A stretch of DNA of 64,000 nucleotides from Ambrosia x helenae (GCA_030844895.1 CM061223.1:17123994-17187993); one strand, 5' to 3'; counted from the first letter of the stretch, positions 11,376 to 23,577 are shown. A program made the numbers and translations. The notes: generated from the letters alone by a model not told the origin.

Positions 11376-14368
11376 TGTAACACCCTGACCGATGGTGGAA
11401 CACATCGAGGCGCGACTTGTGATAGATTGTTTAAAGACTTCTAAACACTAAGTTGTGACAATATATTAAAAATAGATTTCATTCGTATCTAAGATGCAAA
11501 AAGTTTACAATTTGTTCACGAGATAATACATCAACATATACATGAATAAAGATTGTTTTGTTTATTTCTAAGGCCGAATCCTAAGTGATATTTCTTGTCT
11601 CATCTCATCAAGCTTTTCCTGCAACATGCATAAAATATCCGTCAACACATAAAGTATTGGTGAGCATACTAGTTTTGACCTACGTACATAGTATAAGGAA
11701 GTTTTACTAAAATCATCATGTTATAGGCATATGCACGTAGAACCATACAAACGGCAACAACACTCGATAACACAAAAGACTTCATCTTATCATGACCCAT
11801 AAAGGGGGCGGCGTGTCAACCTATAGCGCTATACATGTAAGGTGGGTTGTTAACTAATCGTACATTTATATGTAAGACTTTGAATTCTAGCATGGCATAG
11901 CATAATAGCATGTAGATTGAGCATAACAGTTTAAGAGTATGAAATCGTTTAAGTTTTGATAGGGATACATGTTGAGCCTCAAAGAATAAAGAATAAAAGG
12001 GGGACAAGTATGAACTCACCTGGAGTGCATTATGAAAGAATAACAAACAATGTCTGAAGCTGGATTGACTGAATCTCTTGTGTGCTATTACAAGTAAAGG
12101 ATGCCTTAATTTCTAATGCAAATGAACTTATTTTGTTTCTTAGTTTTAAAGATAGTTTATCCAACTACCTAGACTCGTATTGTAAACAATACGTGTCTTA
12201 ATGTGTAAAGCTTAACGAACCGATAGTAACTTGGTTTGGTTTCACGAAAATATATGCGTATGTATTGTTACTTAAAATAATGTTCTAATATATCATTCAA
12301 TGTCTTGATTTGAAGTTATTGTTAAAAACACATTTTGGATAAAGGAATAATATTTGCGTAGCTTGAGTCGAATGTTAACTCGCTTCGTAGTTGGATAGCA
12401 TGTCTGTCCATATATTATGACGAAGTAATGTTTGGATGGAATCTATTAGTAAAATGTAGCTTTATTTACACGAAACCATTCGTCAAATATGTTTCTTATA
12501 TTTTATAAAAAATTGGGCATAGTTTCCTCTGTTTTTGTAAGAAACCAGACAACGCAAGTCGTCTATTTTATTTCAAAACATCAATTGTCCAAACCCAACA
12601 CAAAACAATTTAACCAAGTTTATATGCTACAAATGGCTAAAGTGATTAAGACTATAGAGAGCGATAACTAAGAGTTTTGATAGCTAGTACATATACATAT
12701 AGTGCGATGTTTTGACTATTCGTATGAATCATAAGATAGTCGTTATATTAATTTGTGTAAGTATAGTTTAGTTAATAGTTAATGTTTCAAAATTAGATTA
12801 GTAAAACGACTAGTTAAAATAAGCATTCAAAGTTATGTTTCGCCAGCTAATATATTTGTTTATAACATACCAACATATGTTTTGTATTAACCCTCTCAAC
12901 ATTTTAATAGTTCGCAACATAACTACACAAGCGTACCTACATAAATGTTAACCATTTTCTTTTGTCGACTCGATAGAAGTGTTTTATAATTGCAAGTCGG
13001 TTCGGTTCGTTTTAAATTTGCTACAATGTATATTTATATAAAATTGTACACAAAATGAATAAGAGCCGTGGCGTGCGTTATACCTTCCCGAGTCGTGTAA
13101 TCGTCCCGTAGCTCGGGTTGACAGATCTGACCCGAATATGGACTGCAGCTGACCGCAGGTTTGACCTGTTGACCAGCTTTGACCGATGACTAAGGTTGCC
13201 CAGGACATGAATGTTTACCGAAAGCGGACCACTCGTCCGGTTACCCTTTCCTGCAACCGTGACCATTTTTGGTCACGAACCGAAACCAAAACGCGCTGAC
13301 CAAAACGGAACTGGCCAAAACAACGAACCAGACCTAAGACTAATCGACCTGAAAAACTACCCACCTCCTCTACTGTTGGACCATTTCTGCTCGAAGACCA
13401 GGCCCCACACGAGCGACATCCTGAACCAAATAACCCGGTGGAAAAACCCTTCGCATACCCTTACCCGGCTATGCAGACCCGACCGGAAACCATGCCCATT
13501 ACGGGCTTAAGCCTTTACGCCGCCACCACCAAGCAAGGTGGTGGCCGGCCGCTGCTTAAGGGAGGAGGAGAGAGGCCGAGATGAGGGAGAGGAGAAAGAG
13601 TTGAAGGGAGCAGAGTAAGGAGGAGTTGGGAGGCTCGTGGTGTTCTTGTGGCTGTTGGCTGTTGTCATCTAGAGAGAAAGGGAGGAGGAAAAGGGGTTGA
13701 TTGACACAGGGTTCAATGGTGCTCGTTATTCACCACCACACACCACCACGCCACTGTTAGTGGTGGCGCCGCCGCACCACAGGTGTCCGGGGGGGGGGGG
13801 GGCGACGGTCATTAAAAGGACAGATGGGGTGGTTGAAGGTTGGAACACAGGGTAGGGGCTGTATTGTGGATGTATGTGTGTGTGTGAAAGAAATGTGCAG
13901 TGTGTGAAGGAGGAAAATGAAGGGGACTTAGGGTTTTGAGTTAAGAAGATGAAGGGGAAGAGGAGATAAGGTGTTTAAATAGGTAGGGTATTTGGTAGGT
14001 GGAAGTTAGATGGAAATTATTGCTTAAGCGAATTAGTTACTGGCTCGGTCTCATTTATGAACTTAATCCGCTAAAATGCTTAGACAATCATTTCGCGAGT
14101 TGTATTTGTTTTGATCACATCAATGCGAGTATTTGAACTACACATTTGTTATATACATTTTAGTTGCGTTTAGAAATTTACAAGAGTAAGTGTCGGTTTG
14201 CTAGCGTGTTATTACTTACAACGCGTTATTTGGCGAATTTAGATAATTAAATTTATTAGTGAAATAAGAACGTATTTCTTATTAATGAGATGTTATTGTT
14301 AACGAATCGTTTTATTAATAAATAAATAAAAATATTACTATATTATTCGGGAAAAGCGGGGAGTTACA
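11376..14368 (-). repeat. Solo LTR of a Ty3/gypsy element (2.99 kb), TSD TAATG
   Basis: On the plus strand it starts TGTAACACCCTGACC and ends GAGTTACA. The five bases on each side, TAATG at 11371-11375 and 14369-14373, are identical. The starting segment is the reverse complement of a typical gypsy LTR 3' end, so the orientation is minus. No internal region is present, so recombination between two LTRs has removed it. Inside are a GA-rich stretch (13560-13690), a run of 14 G at 13789-13802 and a minus-strand TATA-like TATTTAAA near 13975. It interrupts the gypsy-type gag gene on the minus strand. Confidence 0.9.
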
Positions 14369-14373
14369 TAATG

Positions 14374-14434
14374 ATTGTCCCCTTTCCAACCGTCTTCTCG
14401 GTAGCCGCTTCATCAACTTTATCAGGGCCACTGG
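14374..14434 (-). pseudogene. Short middle piece of the interrupted gypsy-type gag
   Basis: These 61 bases lie between two independent insertions, each with its own target-site duplication. They are therefore old host sequence linking 11370 with 21658. They are too short to show a domain. Confidence 0.45.
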
Positions 14435-15792
14435 TGTAACACCCCAACCGTTGGCGGAAACATCGAGGTGTCACGTAGTGATGATTGTTCAATAGATCAT
14501 GGTACTAAATGAAAATTTAAAAATATTAAACAATTTACAATTCATCTTACAAGTAAATATTACAAAAGTTGATTAATATAAACTAGGTTCAAAGCTCCTA
14601 TGTGTTCCAAGACTTGTACAACTTCCAATAGCAAATAAACCTGAAACATGTTAAGTTGGAAAGATGGGGGGGTCAACTATAAATAGTTGGTGAGAATACA
14701 TAGGTTTTGCATATAGTTGAAAACAATATGTTGTATAGCAATTTTAGTTGAAGTATAATAATGAGTAATGATAGAATATGAGCCCGACATGTAACAATGC
14801 GTCTTTTGTACAATCAAACCTTGTGTCGACTGAGACCTAACTCGCAAGTTAGTAAAAGTGTAACTGTTATCGATCATCCCTGAATTTATGCGGGGGGATG
14901 GGTTTGTCAGACCTATAGCGCTATAATCTAAACATGCGGCTTGATCAATGTTAATGATTGTACTGTGTCTTTTTGTTACAGTCAAATGATAGAATGAGTC
15001 AATGATAGTGTATAAAATGTTTATAATTGAATCACAAGTTTCAACAATGATAGTATTTAAAATGTTTAAACATGTTTCACCCCAAAATGTAAAACAGAAA
15101 AAGGGCTATGTAAACTCACCTTAGGTGCATAATGAGTTTGTGCGTTTTATTGAGCGTGCAAACACTTAGTAATAATGCCTTGGAAAACTCGAAACTAGCT
15201 AGAGGAGATAATGACGGATGAAAACTTTAGTATATGGGAGATGGGATAATAATGTTTTTTTTTTTGAATGGTATAAAGAGTTGAATGGTAGACTAGTGTA
15301 TTTATAGTGTAAAATTTGGAGTTGTAATTAGGGACTACTTTGACTAGGCTAGAATTTAGGAACAACTTTGACTTGACTAGAAGACCATATTTACTAACAC
15401 TTTGACTTGACTAGGAGACCATATTGACGAACACTTTGACTTGACTTGACTAGGAGACTACGTTTGACTTTTCAGGTTTGACTAAGGGACCTTGAAAGGG
15501 TTTAAGTTTAATTGGTTTTAATTAACATCACAAAACACCAAATGGTGTAGTGGTTTGTGTGGTGTGGTTAAGGTTTAGCCCGCCAGGGACTCGGGTTCGA
15601 ATCCTGGCACAGGCAAACATTTTTATTAACGTTTTTAAATCAGAATTTAATACAATCCAATTTAATATTGATCATACGTCATTATTTAAACAAAAAAAAA
15701 TTAACAAAATGGATGGTAAAGATACTGTAAACATGAATCGGATGAATAAACGATGGAGTTCTATATATATAAAGAAAATTTGTGTGATGTTA
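14435..15792 (-). repeat. 3' LTR of the non-autonomous element
   Basis: This is a close copy of 20293-21652. It retains an 18-base segment after position 14515 that the other copy lacks, and its TA run (15756-15766) is short. Near its U3 end (15340-15470) is a tandem repeat of about 35 bases built on CTTTGACTTGACTAGGAGACC. A TATAAATA box on the minus strand lies near 15300. Confidence 0.9.
15543..15604 (+). other. tRNA-like Pol III promoter boxes inside the LTR
   Basis: TGGTGTAGTGG (15543-15553) matches a Pol III A box and GGTTCGAATCC (15594-15604) matches a B box, with the spacing of a tRNA gene. The T-arm can pair but the acceptor ends cannot, so this is a tRNA-derived head, not a tRNA gene. 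It lies on the strand opposite to the host element and is present in both LTRs (see 21383-21445). Confidence 0.5.
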
Positions 15793-15808
15793 CAGTCTCC
15801 CCTACTTT
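15793..15808 (-). other. Polypurine tract of the non-autonomous element
   Basis: On the minus strand AAAGTAGGGGAGAC lies directly before the TGTAACATC start of the 3' LTR. This fixes the orientation. Confidence 0.75.
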
Positions 15809-15974
15809 TAGGAACTTCGTCCCGAAGTTTATTTTAAGAAGAAACATTTGAATAGTGTTGAGGATAGTTAGGGTGACTATGGTTCAGAGTAGGGTAAGAG
15901 TTTAAGGAATGTATAAGATAACCATAAATGCTAGATGGACTACCAAATAACTAGGGTTTGTTATTGGTCTGACC

Positions 15975-18205
15975 TGTAACATCTGAAAGAATAAACATTC
16001 TTTAATAACGATTAATTAATATAATTATTTTACGTTATAAGCTAATCCGGCCCAACAGGAATCGGCCCAATACATTGAGCCCACCTGAATAGAAGTCCAA
16101 GATACTTATTTATAATTAATGGGCTCTCCTAAAAGTAACCCAATAAAACTTGGCCTGTTAAATGTTTAGGCCCAGTAAATCTAACGGCCCAATACCCCTT
16201 CGGCCCACTAAGATTACTCGGCTCATCTACTCCTGGCCCAAACCCACACTTGGTTATATCTCAACCTCATTTAGATAATGCACCCTCCATTCTTTTCTGC
16301 TTCAAACTCACGCAAGTTTGACTGCTATGATACATCATACATGCACCCATAAGTAATACATCTACCACCTTCAACCATGCAAGCACTCAATCCCCACCCT
16401 CAAAACTCACGCATGCCTTCACAATTATCCACCTGACAATACTTATCATTAAGTATGCATCATAATAATTATTATATATACACTCGCATACATGCAAAAT
16501 AACCTGCATATTAATGATATAAGTGAGAGAGAGAGAGATGCTACGTAAGAGAGGAGAGAGAGAGCGAAGACTGAGAAAGAAGGAAGATGACCGGACCGGT
16601 CATCTTCTCCGGCGAGGATCCGACATCAACCATCACCATCCCATTCACCTTCTCCGAACACCCACCTGCGCCGGATAAACCTCCGGTGACTAAACAATTC
16701 AACAACCCGACCTCTTTTCCTCTCTCTGTCGCCATCTCGGTCGTCTTTCCCGACACCGGTCGCCTCCTCCGGTGCCTTCGCCAGCAACAACAACCTACCA
16801 CCTCCCTCCGGTGATCTTTTTCCTCAGTCCCGATTGACCCTCGTCAATTATAAACAACGACCCGTCATATCGTTCACTGTATACAACTTCAAACCCGACT
16901 ACTCTTTGTTCAGCTAACCCGACATCACCCTTCAGTCCCGATAAGCCATCATCTCCGAACTACCTTATGATAGGAACCCGGAAACCACCCAGCTACAAAC
17001 TAAACCCGAGCACCCTTCACTTCGGTAACCATATCCCACAACGAACAGTTACGCTAGTCGTTCACCATGCTTGGAATATTATATTGGTTATCTTCTAGTT
17101 GTTCGAATCGGACGGTCCGTCGTCTCCGACTCATACTCTATGGTTTAGAAGTGGAACCTGTTTCCTTTCAACCAAACACATGCCGTCACCACTTATAAGT
17201 TATCAAGCTCGGCGAACTCGGTTGGACTCGGTTCATTTATACAACCCGGGTTTGAACCCGTCAACACCCGAATACCTTCTGTGGAATACCCGAACCCTTT
17301 AAAGAGAAGTTAAAGTTATAATATTATTATTATATAATTATTATTAACGTGAAACGAGTGGGACAATAATATTAACCCGACAATATTAACCCGAATACCT
17401 ATATATATATATATACAAGAATATAAAATATTAAAGTAGAATATAAAAGAATATAATATCAAAAGGATTGTCCCCCACAGTTATCACGTGTATAAGCATT
17501 GCACGCGTTAATGGTTATAAAATATAATAGGTACAATATATTTGGAGAATATACCGTTGAGGAATAGACTACAGAATCCGAGAGAATATAATAGAGGTGA
17601 GTACATGACCCTTTCCCTTTAAAAGCCTTTGGGCTGATTACATGCTTGTCTAGTCGTTATCAAAGTATTTTGTATGGTTTATATTATAAAAGTGTTATCG
17701 AGTTGTTAATAGAAATAATAGAACTCGGTCGAATAGAAACTACGTAGAGTGGATCCATTCGGTATCATAGAGTATAGTCTGGACCAATTAGAGGTTACGG
17801 GACCATATATAATCGATCTATACTCACGGGAATATATTCTTCTAAACCAAGTAGAGGTTTAGAACCCCAATAAGCATTTGTATGGTGCTTCATCGATAAT
17901 ATATTCCACCTTAGAATGACCGAACTATATAGAAAGAGTTGTATATTCGTTAAACTGGAGTTATTATTATCAGTATGTCTAAATTCGGCATGTCTCACTA
18001 GTATGAAAATACTAATGTACTTTAAGCATGTGATTAGGTACTTATACGAAGTATTAAAGAGCAAGCCGAAGAATAGAAGATCTGGATAAGAAGAGGATAC
18101 CATGGTTACATTTTATGTATTTCATTGATATTGAAATTCAGTTTAATGTAATCATTACAATTAAACCTGTTAATGCTAATCCGCTGCGCCACCTGGGTCG
18201 TTACA
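15975..18205 (+). repeat. Solo LTR (2.23 kb) nested in the non-autonomous element, TSD TGACC
   Basis: It starts TGTAACATCTG and ends GCGCCACCTGGGTCGTTACA. It is flanked by TGACC at 15970-15974 and 18206-18210. The end sequence fits a gypsy LTR in plus orientation. The element body has been lost. The open frames at 16541-16814 and 17099-17302 lie in a GA/CT-rich, then proline- and serine-rich, part of the LTR and match nothing known to me. Confidence 0.9.
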
Positions 18206-18210
18206 TGACC

Positions 18211-20271
18211 CTACAGCATCCCTTTCCACGTATCATTAGTGTTTATATATAGGGTGTACCACAGCTAACCCATCACACCTCTGATACTTCAAAAACATAC
18301 GAGGTATCTCCCAAAACCTTAATAGAATTTCACACTACTTTAATGTACCTGTAAATTCATGATTACGTTCCGGACCGCAATCACCAATTTACCTTACATT
18401 AGGGTTTTGTGTCCTTCTATGACTCTAAACACACATGTAAGTAATGCAAAATAGCCTTGTGATTGAATCGTATACAATGTATCAAAAAATAAGTCCAACT
18501 GTTGAGCAGGAAAAAGACCTCTACCAGTCAGTGAGTAAGAACCTCTACCGATTGTTGAGCAGGTGAGATAGCCTCTACCAGTCGTTGAGCAGGTTGTAGG
18601 GCCTCTACCGACTGTTGAGCAGACATGATGACCTCTACCAATCGTTGAGTAGGTTATTTGGTACTCTACTAACTGTTGAGCAAGTACTTCATCCTCTAAC
18701 AATTGTTTGATTAAGTGTACCAATTATTACACACATGAATTGCAAATTGATAATATGTACATGTAAGCAATCAAGTATCAAGTATAGCATACGAGTTGTA
18801 ATAGAGTTGCCCTAGACAAGGTTAATGACTCTAGGTGTGTCTATAGCAAATAGTTTATATTCCATGAATTCTAGTTTCAAATGTTCAAATATGGTAGATA
18901 GTCGAATCCTCATGTATAACTAAGGATTATGTTTGATGCAACACACAATCAAGTTTCAATAGTTTGGTTATCATGGGTAACTAGCTCATGTGTGAGAAGG
19001 TGAAGGATATGAATTTAGTTCTTGAGAGGATGATGAAAAATCTTGAAGCAGAATCAAGGTTGTGAGAGATAGTGAATGTGAAGATAGTTGATAAAGAGTT
19101 TATTTTATAGTAAGGAGATTATGTAGTAGTGTAAATTTTGGGGTTTGGATCAAAGGTTATAATCAAGTGTATAAGAAAACATGATTGTGGTATATGCCAA
19201 ATATTGTAAAAATTTGAACAAGTTGAAAATGAGTGAGTGTCGATGGAGAATTTAGAGACTAGATATTATTCCTATGGATAAAAAAAAATCTTATTTTCAA
19301 AATTGGTTTTATACATAAAGCAAAAGTTGTTAAATAGTACAAGCTAAGTGGGCTTTGATTAAAATATTCCCGTTAGTTGGAGATTTCAAACATGACATTA
19401 GGTTTTGAAGATCAAGGTTCTATTAAGTGATTTTTAATAGTTTAAAGCATTATATAGAAAATTGTTTGTTACATCAATAAATAAACAATTGAATTTAAGT
19501 TCGAGGACGTCTTTTGACAAAAATATGTACTTTGTAAAGTTACTAGGTAATGAAAATACAACAGGATTTAGAAATCTTTAGTTTGTGCTAAGGTATGATG
19601 TTATAGTTTTTAAAAAATAAGTAACATGTGGAGAAATGAAATAATATGATTTGGGTAGGGTGTTGAATATTTAAAAAGTGGCTAAGATGGTAAGGTGAAA
19701 TGTGATTGTGAAATCCATAGATGGTTATGAAATGAGATTGATTTAAGCTGTAAAATTTTGAGATTTTAGAGCTTAGTTTAAGGAAAGTGAGTGTAATCAT
19801 TTATTCATTAATTAAAATGAATAAACAAAAACGTTGACTTATCAAAACTTCTAGATTCTAATAACATAGTGAAGACATGCTTTAGCCTATAAGTGAACAC
19901 TCATCCCGAGAATTCCCAGGTAGGCATCCGGGTCCCTCGTCTGATTGGGATTTATGCGCAATGCCAGTCCTAGACAGAAAACTCAAAATACAGGCGTTCA
20001 CCCTTCCAGATTGCACGTGTTCGTTATTAAAATCTAGAACTTCGACGAGATCTTCAAGGTGATTCAGGCTAAACCTGAGGATTTGTCCTATTAGTCTAAG
20101 AGTAGATCTTGTGATGGAGAACAATCTTATTGTAGGGACTAAAGTAGGGATAAGAAGTAGGAGGGAGATAGAGAATAGAAAAAAGTAGGGTTGCAAGTAA
20201 AAGGAGCAAGTACTGATTATAATCCTATGGTTATAGACTAGATTATTTTTCTAATAACCTAATTCCCTATA
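18211..20271 (-). other. Internal region of the non-autonomous element, no coding motif
   Basis: I see no gag, protease, reverse transcriptase or integrase motif on either strand. A minisatellite lies at 18488-18690. The part next to the primer site (19882-20196) has an open minus-strand frame of 104 codons without a recognisable domain and is probably leader. The region from 19020 to 19860 is AT-rich and featureless. Confidence 0.6.
18488..18690. repeat. Minisatellite of about 30 bp, six copies
   Basis: The unit is near CCTCTACCAGTCGTTGAGCAGG plus eight variable bases. The period is close to 30, a multiple of three, so the minus strand keeps an open frame with a ten-residue repeat built on CSTIGRG. 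The variable bases are unlike from unit to unit while the core is kept. Confidence 0.8.
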
Positions 20272-20289
20272 ACCATGGCTCTGATACCA
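20272..20289 (-). other. Primer binding site for initiator tRNA-Met
   Basis: On the minus strand TGGTATCAGAGCCATGGT starts three bases inside the 5' LTR. TGGTATCAGAGC is the standard complement of the 3' end of plant initiator tRNA-Met. Confidence 0.9.
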
Positions 20290-21382
20290 ATCTGTAACAC
20301 CCCAACCGATGGCGGAAACATCGAGGTGTCACGTAGTGATGATTGTTCAATAGCTCATGGTACTAAATGAAAATTTACAATTCATCTTACAAGTAAATAT
20401 TACAAAAGTTGATTAATATAAACTAGGTTCAAAGCTCCTATGTGTTCCAAGACTTGTACAACTTTCAATAGCAAATAAACCTGAAACATGTTAAGTTGAA
20501 AAGATGGGGGGTCAACTATAAATAGTTGGTGAGAATACATAGGTTTTGCATATAGTTGAAAACAATATGTTGTATAGCAATTTTAGTTGAAGTATAATAA
20601 TGAGTAATGATAGAATATGAGCCCGACATGTAACAATGCGTCTTTTGTACAATCAAACCTTGTGTCGACTGAGACCTAACTCGCAAGTTAGTAAAAGTGT
20701 AACTGTTATCGATCATCCCTGAATTTATGCGGGTGGATGGGTTTGTCATACCTATAGCGCTATAATCTAAACAGGCGGCTTGATCAATGTTAATGATTGT
20801 ACTGTGTCTTTTTGTTACAGTCAAATGATAGAATGAGTCAATGATAGTGTATAAAATGTTTATAATTGAATCACAAGTTTCAACAATGATAGTATTTAAA
20901 ATGTTTAAACATGTTTCACCCCAAAATGTAAAACAGAAAAAGGGGCTATGTAAACTCACCTTAGGTGCATAATGAGTTTGTGCGTTTTATTGAGCGTGCA
21001 AACACTTAGTAATAATGTCTTGGAAAACTCGAAACTAGCTAGAGGAGATAATGACGGATGAAAACTTTAGTATATGGGAGATGGGATAATAATGTTTTTT
21101 TTTTTGAATGGTATAAAGAGTTGAATGGTAGACTAGTGTATTTATAATGTAAAATTTGGAGTTGTAATTAGGGACTACTTTGACTAGGCTAAAATTTAGG
21201 AACAACTTTGACTTGACTAGAAAACCATATTTACTAACACTTTGACTTGACTAGGAGACCATATTTACTAACACTTTGACTTGACTTGACTAGGAGACTA
21301 CGTTTGACTTTTCAGGTTTGACTAAGGGACCTTAAAAGGGTTTAAGTTTAATTGGTTTTAATTAACATCACAAAACACCAAA

Positions 21383-21445
21383 TGGTGTAGTGGTTTGTGT
21401 GTGTGTGGTTAAGGTTTAGCCCGCCAGGGACTCGGGTTCGAATCC
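21383..21445 (+). other. Second copy of the tRNA-like A and B boxes
   Basis: The A box is at 21383-21393 and the B box at 21435-21445, the same as in the other LTR. Between them this copy has an extra GT dinucleotide unit. Confidence 0.5.
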
Positions 21446-21599
21446 TGGCACAAGCAAACATTTTTATTAACGTTTTTAAATCAGAATTTAATACAATCCA
21501 ATTTAATATTGATTATACGTCATTATTTAAACAAAAAAAATTTAACAAAATGGATGGTAAAGATACTGTAAACATGAATCGGATGAATAAACGAGGGAG

Positions 21600-21602
<3 letters not shown>

Positions 21603-21632
<30 letters not shown>
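21603..21632. repeat. (TA)15 microsatellite
   Basis: This is 15 TA units, where the partner LTR has about five at the same place. The run therefore changed length after the element inserted. Confidence 0.9.
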
Positions 21633-21637
<5 letters not shown>

Positions 21638-21657
21638 TTGTGTGATGTTACAACCGG

Positions 21658-23420
21658 CACTCCCGCCAGTTTGTGCAGTAAGATTAGCTGCGCAAAGAAA
21701 GCCAAGTTAGCAACTACAAGAAAAAATAAGAAAGTAATAGAGACGTTGATACTTACCAAGCAAATCTCCCTCAACATCAGCAATTAAAGTATCCAACCGC
21801 ACCTTCTTCACTGGCGGGTATGTCAAGTTCCCACCAGAAGGCATCTCAAAAGATTTGTGCCTAGAGCGCGAAAGCTTCGCTTTCTCCCTCTTCTGTTCGT
21901 GCGCCTCAGGCACTGGCTCAATCTATTCAGGAATCAATACAGATTTAAACTTGTCCCCAGCAGACGTCTTGACAACCTGATCAGCTTCAGGGGTCTATGT
22001 CAAATCAATGGTCGTGGCGTCTTCATGCGTGAAAGCATCTGAAAGTCCAACATAACCACGTTCAATGGGATTATAATTCTGAAGGTAGCGCTCTGCAATA
22101 AGATGATCCAAATTAAAAAAGAGGGGTCATCACCATCAGTACCACTGCCATCCGCCTTCTTCCTGCAAGGATGCTTCTTCAAAATAAAGTCACCCGCCTC
22201 TGTTTCCTCGTCACAATCCAATGCAACAAACGCAGGAGACGACGTCTTGCCGCTACCACCTGTGTGCGCAGCAGATTCGGGTGAAGAAACATCACTCACG
22301 TCACGCGAATCATCGCTGGACTTTATTATGAGCGGACACCAGGCAGGCAGGTACATGTTTAAGGGCGAAAAGTTTAAATGAGGTAAAGGGAGCGCACTTG
22401 TCTCAGCAGTAAAGGGAAGGGAGGCTGGCTTGGACTGGAGGTTTGACTGAAGTTTGGGACGCAGTAAAGTGTCCCAGGCACGGTCCAGCACATACCTCTC
22501 ACCATTCGCAAGCTCGCGGAATGCAAAGCCCATGTACTCTCCACCCAGCAAGACTGCGTATAAACTATCAATATCTGCAAAAAACATATAGTGAGAAAAC
22601 AAGCGGCAAAAACAAATTAAAACAACAAAAACATAGACACGTAAGAAGGATTACCTTTCCCTCCTTCCATCAAATGCGGGTTGCGCCCCTCCACATCATA
22701 CTTGGGGCTCATTCCCGCAGCAATCAACGCAATCTCATGAACACAACACAAATCGACAGGATGGCTGGTAAGTTTGTTAAACCACTGTGTTCCTTCATAC
22801 CTAATCAGCTCAACATCATCAAACTTTAGATCAATACGCCTCCGTGACATCTGCAGAGGCACCACACACTCCGCAACCCAGAAAAATTTTGGTTTCCAAT
22901 CACTGAAACTCTTCACACTTTCCCCAGAGCAAGGGCTGACTCCAGAACGTGGACGGCATGAAAACCAGCTCTCAGATGCCGTTATCGAATAAAACACACG
23001 GAACATATCTAAACTCGACTCTAGACCCTGAGTGCAACAACAAAATTCAAAGAACATTAAGCGCGACATCAAACCAGGGTGCACCCAGTTGAGGTAAATG
23101 TTCAACGCTTGTATCACAGTGCCCAAAAACTTGGTGATAGGAAGCCTGAAGTTGCAGAGCTAGAAATATATGGCGTATACACCTATCTTTCCGGTGGGGG
23201 GCTTCAAAATTGTGTCCCCCTCATCAGGCAGTTCAGGCTCATAAGATGAAGGGATCCCATACAACTCACAGAGTTTGTTCAACTCTTCTTGGCTCCACTT
23301 CGCAGAAACTTCCCTAACAAGCGGAGGAGCTTTCTTATCTTTTTTCAGACCCTTTTCCCCCTTCTTACCACCCTTCTTCGGTTGCTCCTTGCATATGAAA
23401 ACGCTAGAAGAACCCTCCAT
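21658..23420 (-). pseudogene. Putative gypsy-type transposon gag (Transposase_28-like), N-terminal part, with an intron
   Basis: It starts with ATG at 23420, about 125 bases after the likely start site. A Lys-rich head is followed by SQEELNKLCELYGI and PPTGKIGVYAIYF. A TAG near 23162 interrupts, and the same frame goes on with LPITKFLGTVIQALNIYLNW and WKPKFFWVAE. This order matches the plant 'putative gypsy type transposon' domain (Pfam Transposase_28), recognised from memory. At 22655 reading meets GTAATCC, and after 80 bases TTTTTTGCAG leads into DIDSLYAVLLGGE in the right phase, so 22575-22654 looks like a real spliceosomal intron. The tail (22000-22400) is Ser/Asp-rich. The gene is cut at 21657 by the nested element and continues at 14434 and 11370. 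Confidence 0.6.
22575..22654 (-). other. 80-bp intron in the gypsy-type gag gene
   Basis: The donor is AAAG|GTAATC and the acceptor TTTTTTGCAG|ATATTG. The intron is T-rich, and joining the exons keeps the frame. The length is near the minimum for plant introns. Confidence 0.6.
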
Positions 23421-23569
23421 GGATTAAATATGTTTCTTAAAGAAAATACTTAACAATCGAAGCGAAAGCAAAGGATTTAAAGGCACAAAGAGGAATTTTC
23501 ACCTGAGGAATGGCGAGGAAAAGGATTTGAAATTTGAATAAGTGTGAGAATTCTAAGTGAAGGAATCCG

Positions 23570-23577
23570 TTTATATA
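23570..23577 (-). promoter_or_regulatory. TATA box of the gypsy-type element
   Basis: TATATAAA on the minus strand lies about 150 bases before the ATG at 23420, followed by a CT-rich leader. This is the probable LTR promoter of the element; the LTR borders were not found. Confidence 0.6.

Larger units (their letters stand above)
14435..21652 (-). mobile_element. Non-autonomous LTR retrotransposon with two LTRs, PBS and PPT
   Basis: Two LTRs of about 1.36 kb (14435-15792 and 20293-21652) face the same way. The flanks ACTGG and ACCGG form a 5-bp target duplication with one C/T difference. The primer site next to the right LTR and the purine tract next to the left LTR show that the element runs on the minus strand. 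Removing the nested solo LTR (15975-18205 plus one TSD) leaves about 2.26 kb between the LTRs, in which no gag or pol motif was found. It is therefore LARD-like and would depend on another element. The LTRs differ by roughly 20 substitutions plus indels, about 1.5% by eye. Confidence 0.88.
20293..21652 (-). repeat. 5' LTR of the non-autonomous element
   Basis: This is the partner of 14435-15792, about 98-99% identical outside indels. It starts TGTAACACCCC and ends GATGTTACA on the plus strand. It differs by an 18-base deletion and an expanded TA run. Confidence 0.9.

Noticed and set aside
15543..15612. Functional tRNA gene
   Set aside because: A and B boxes are present but the acceptor stem ends do not pair and no anticodon arm could be drawn.
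16541..17302. Open frames in the solo LTR as genes
   Set aside because: They lie wholly inside an LTR bounded by a perfect TSD, and have biased composition and no known motif.
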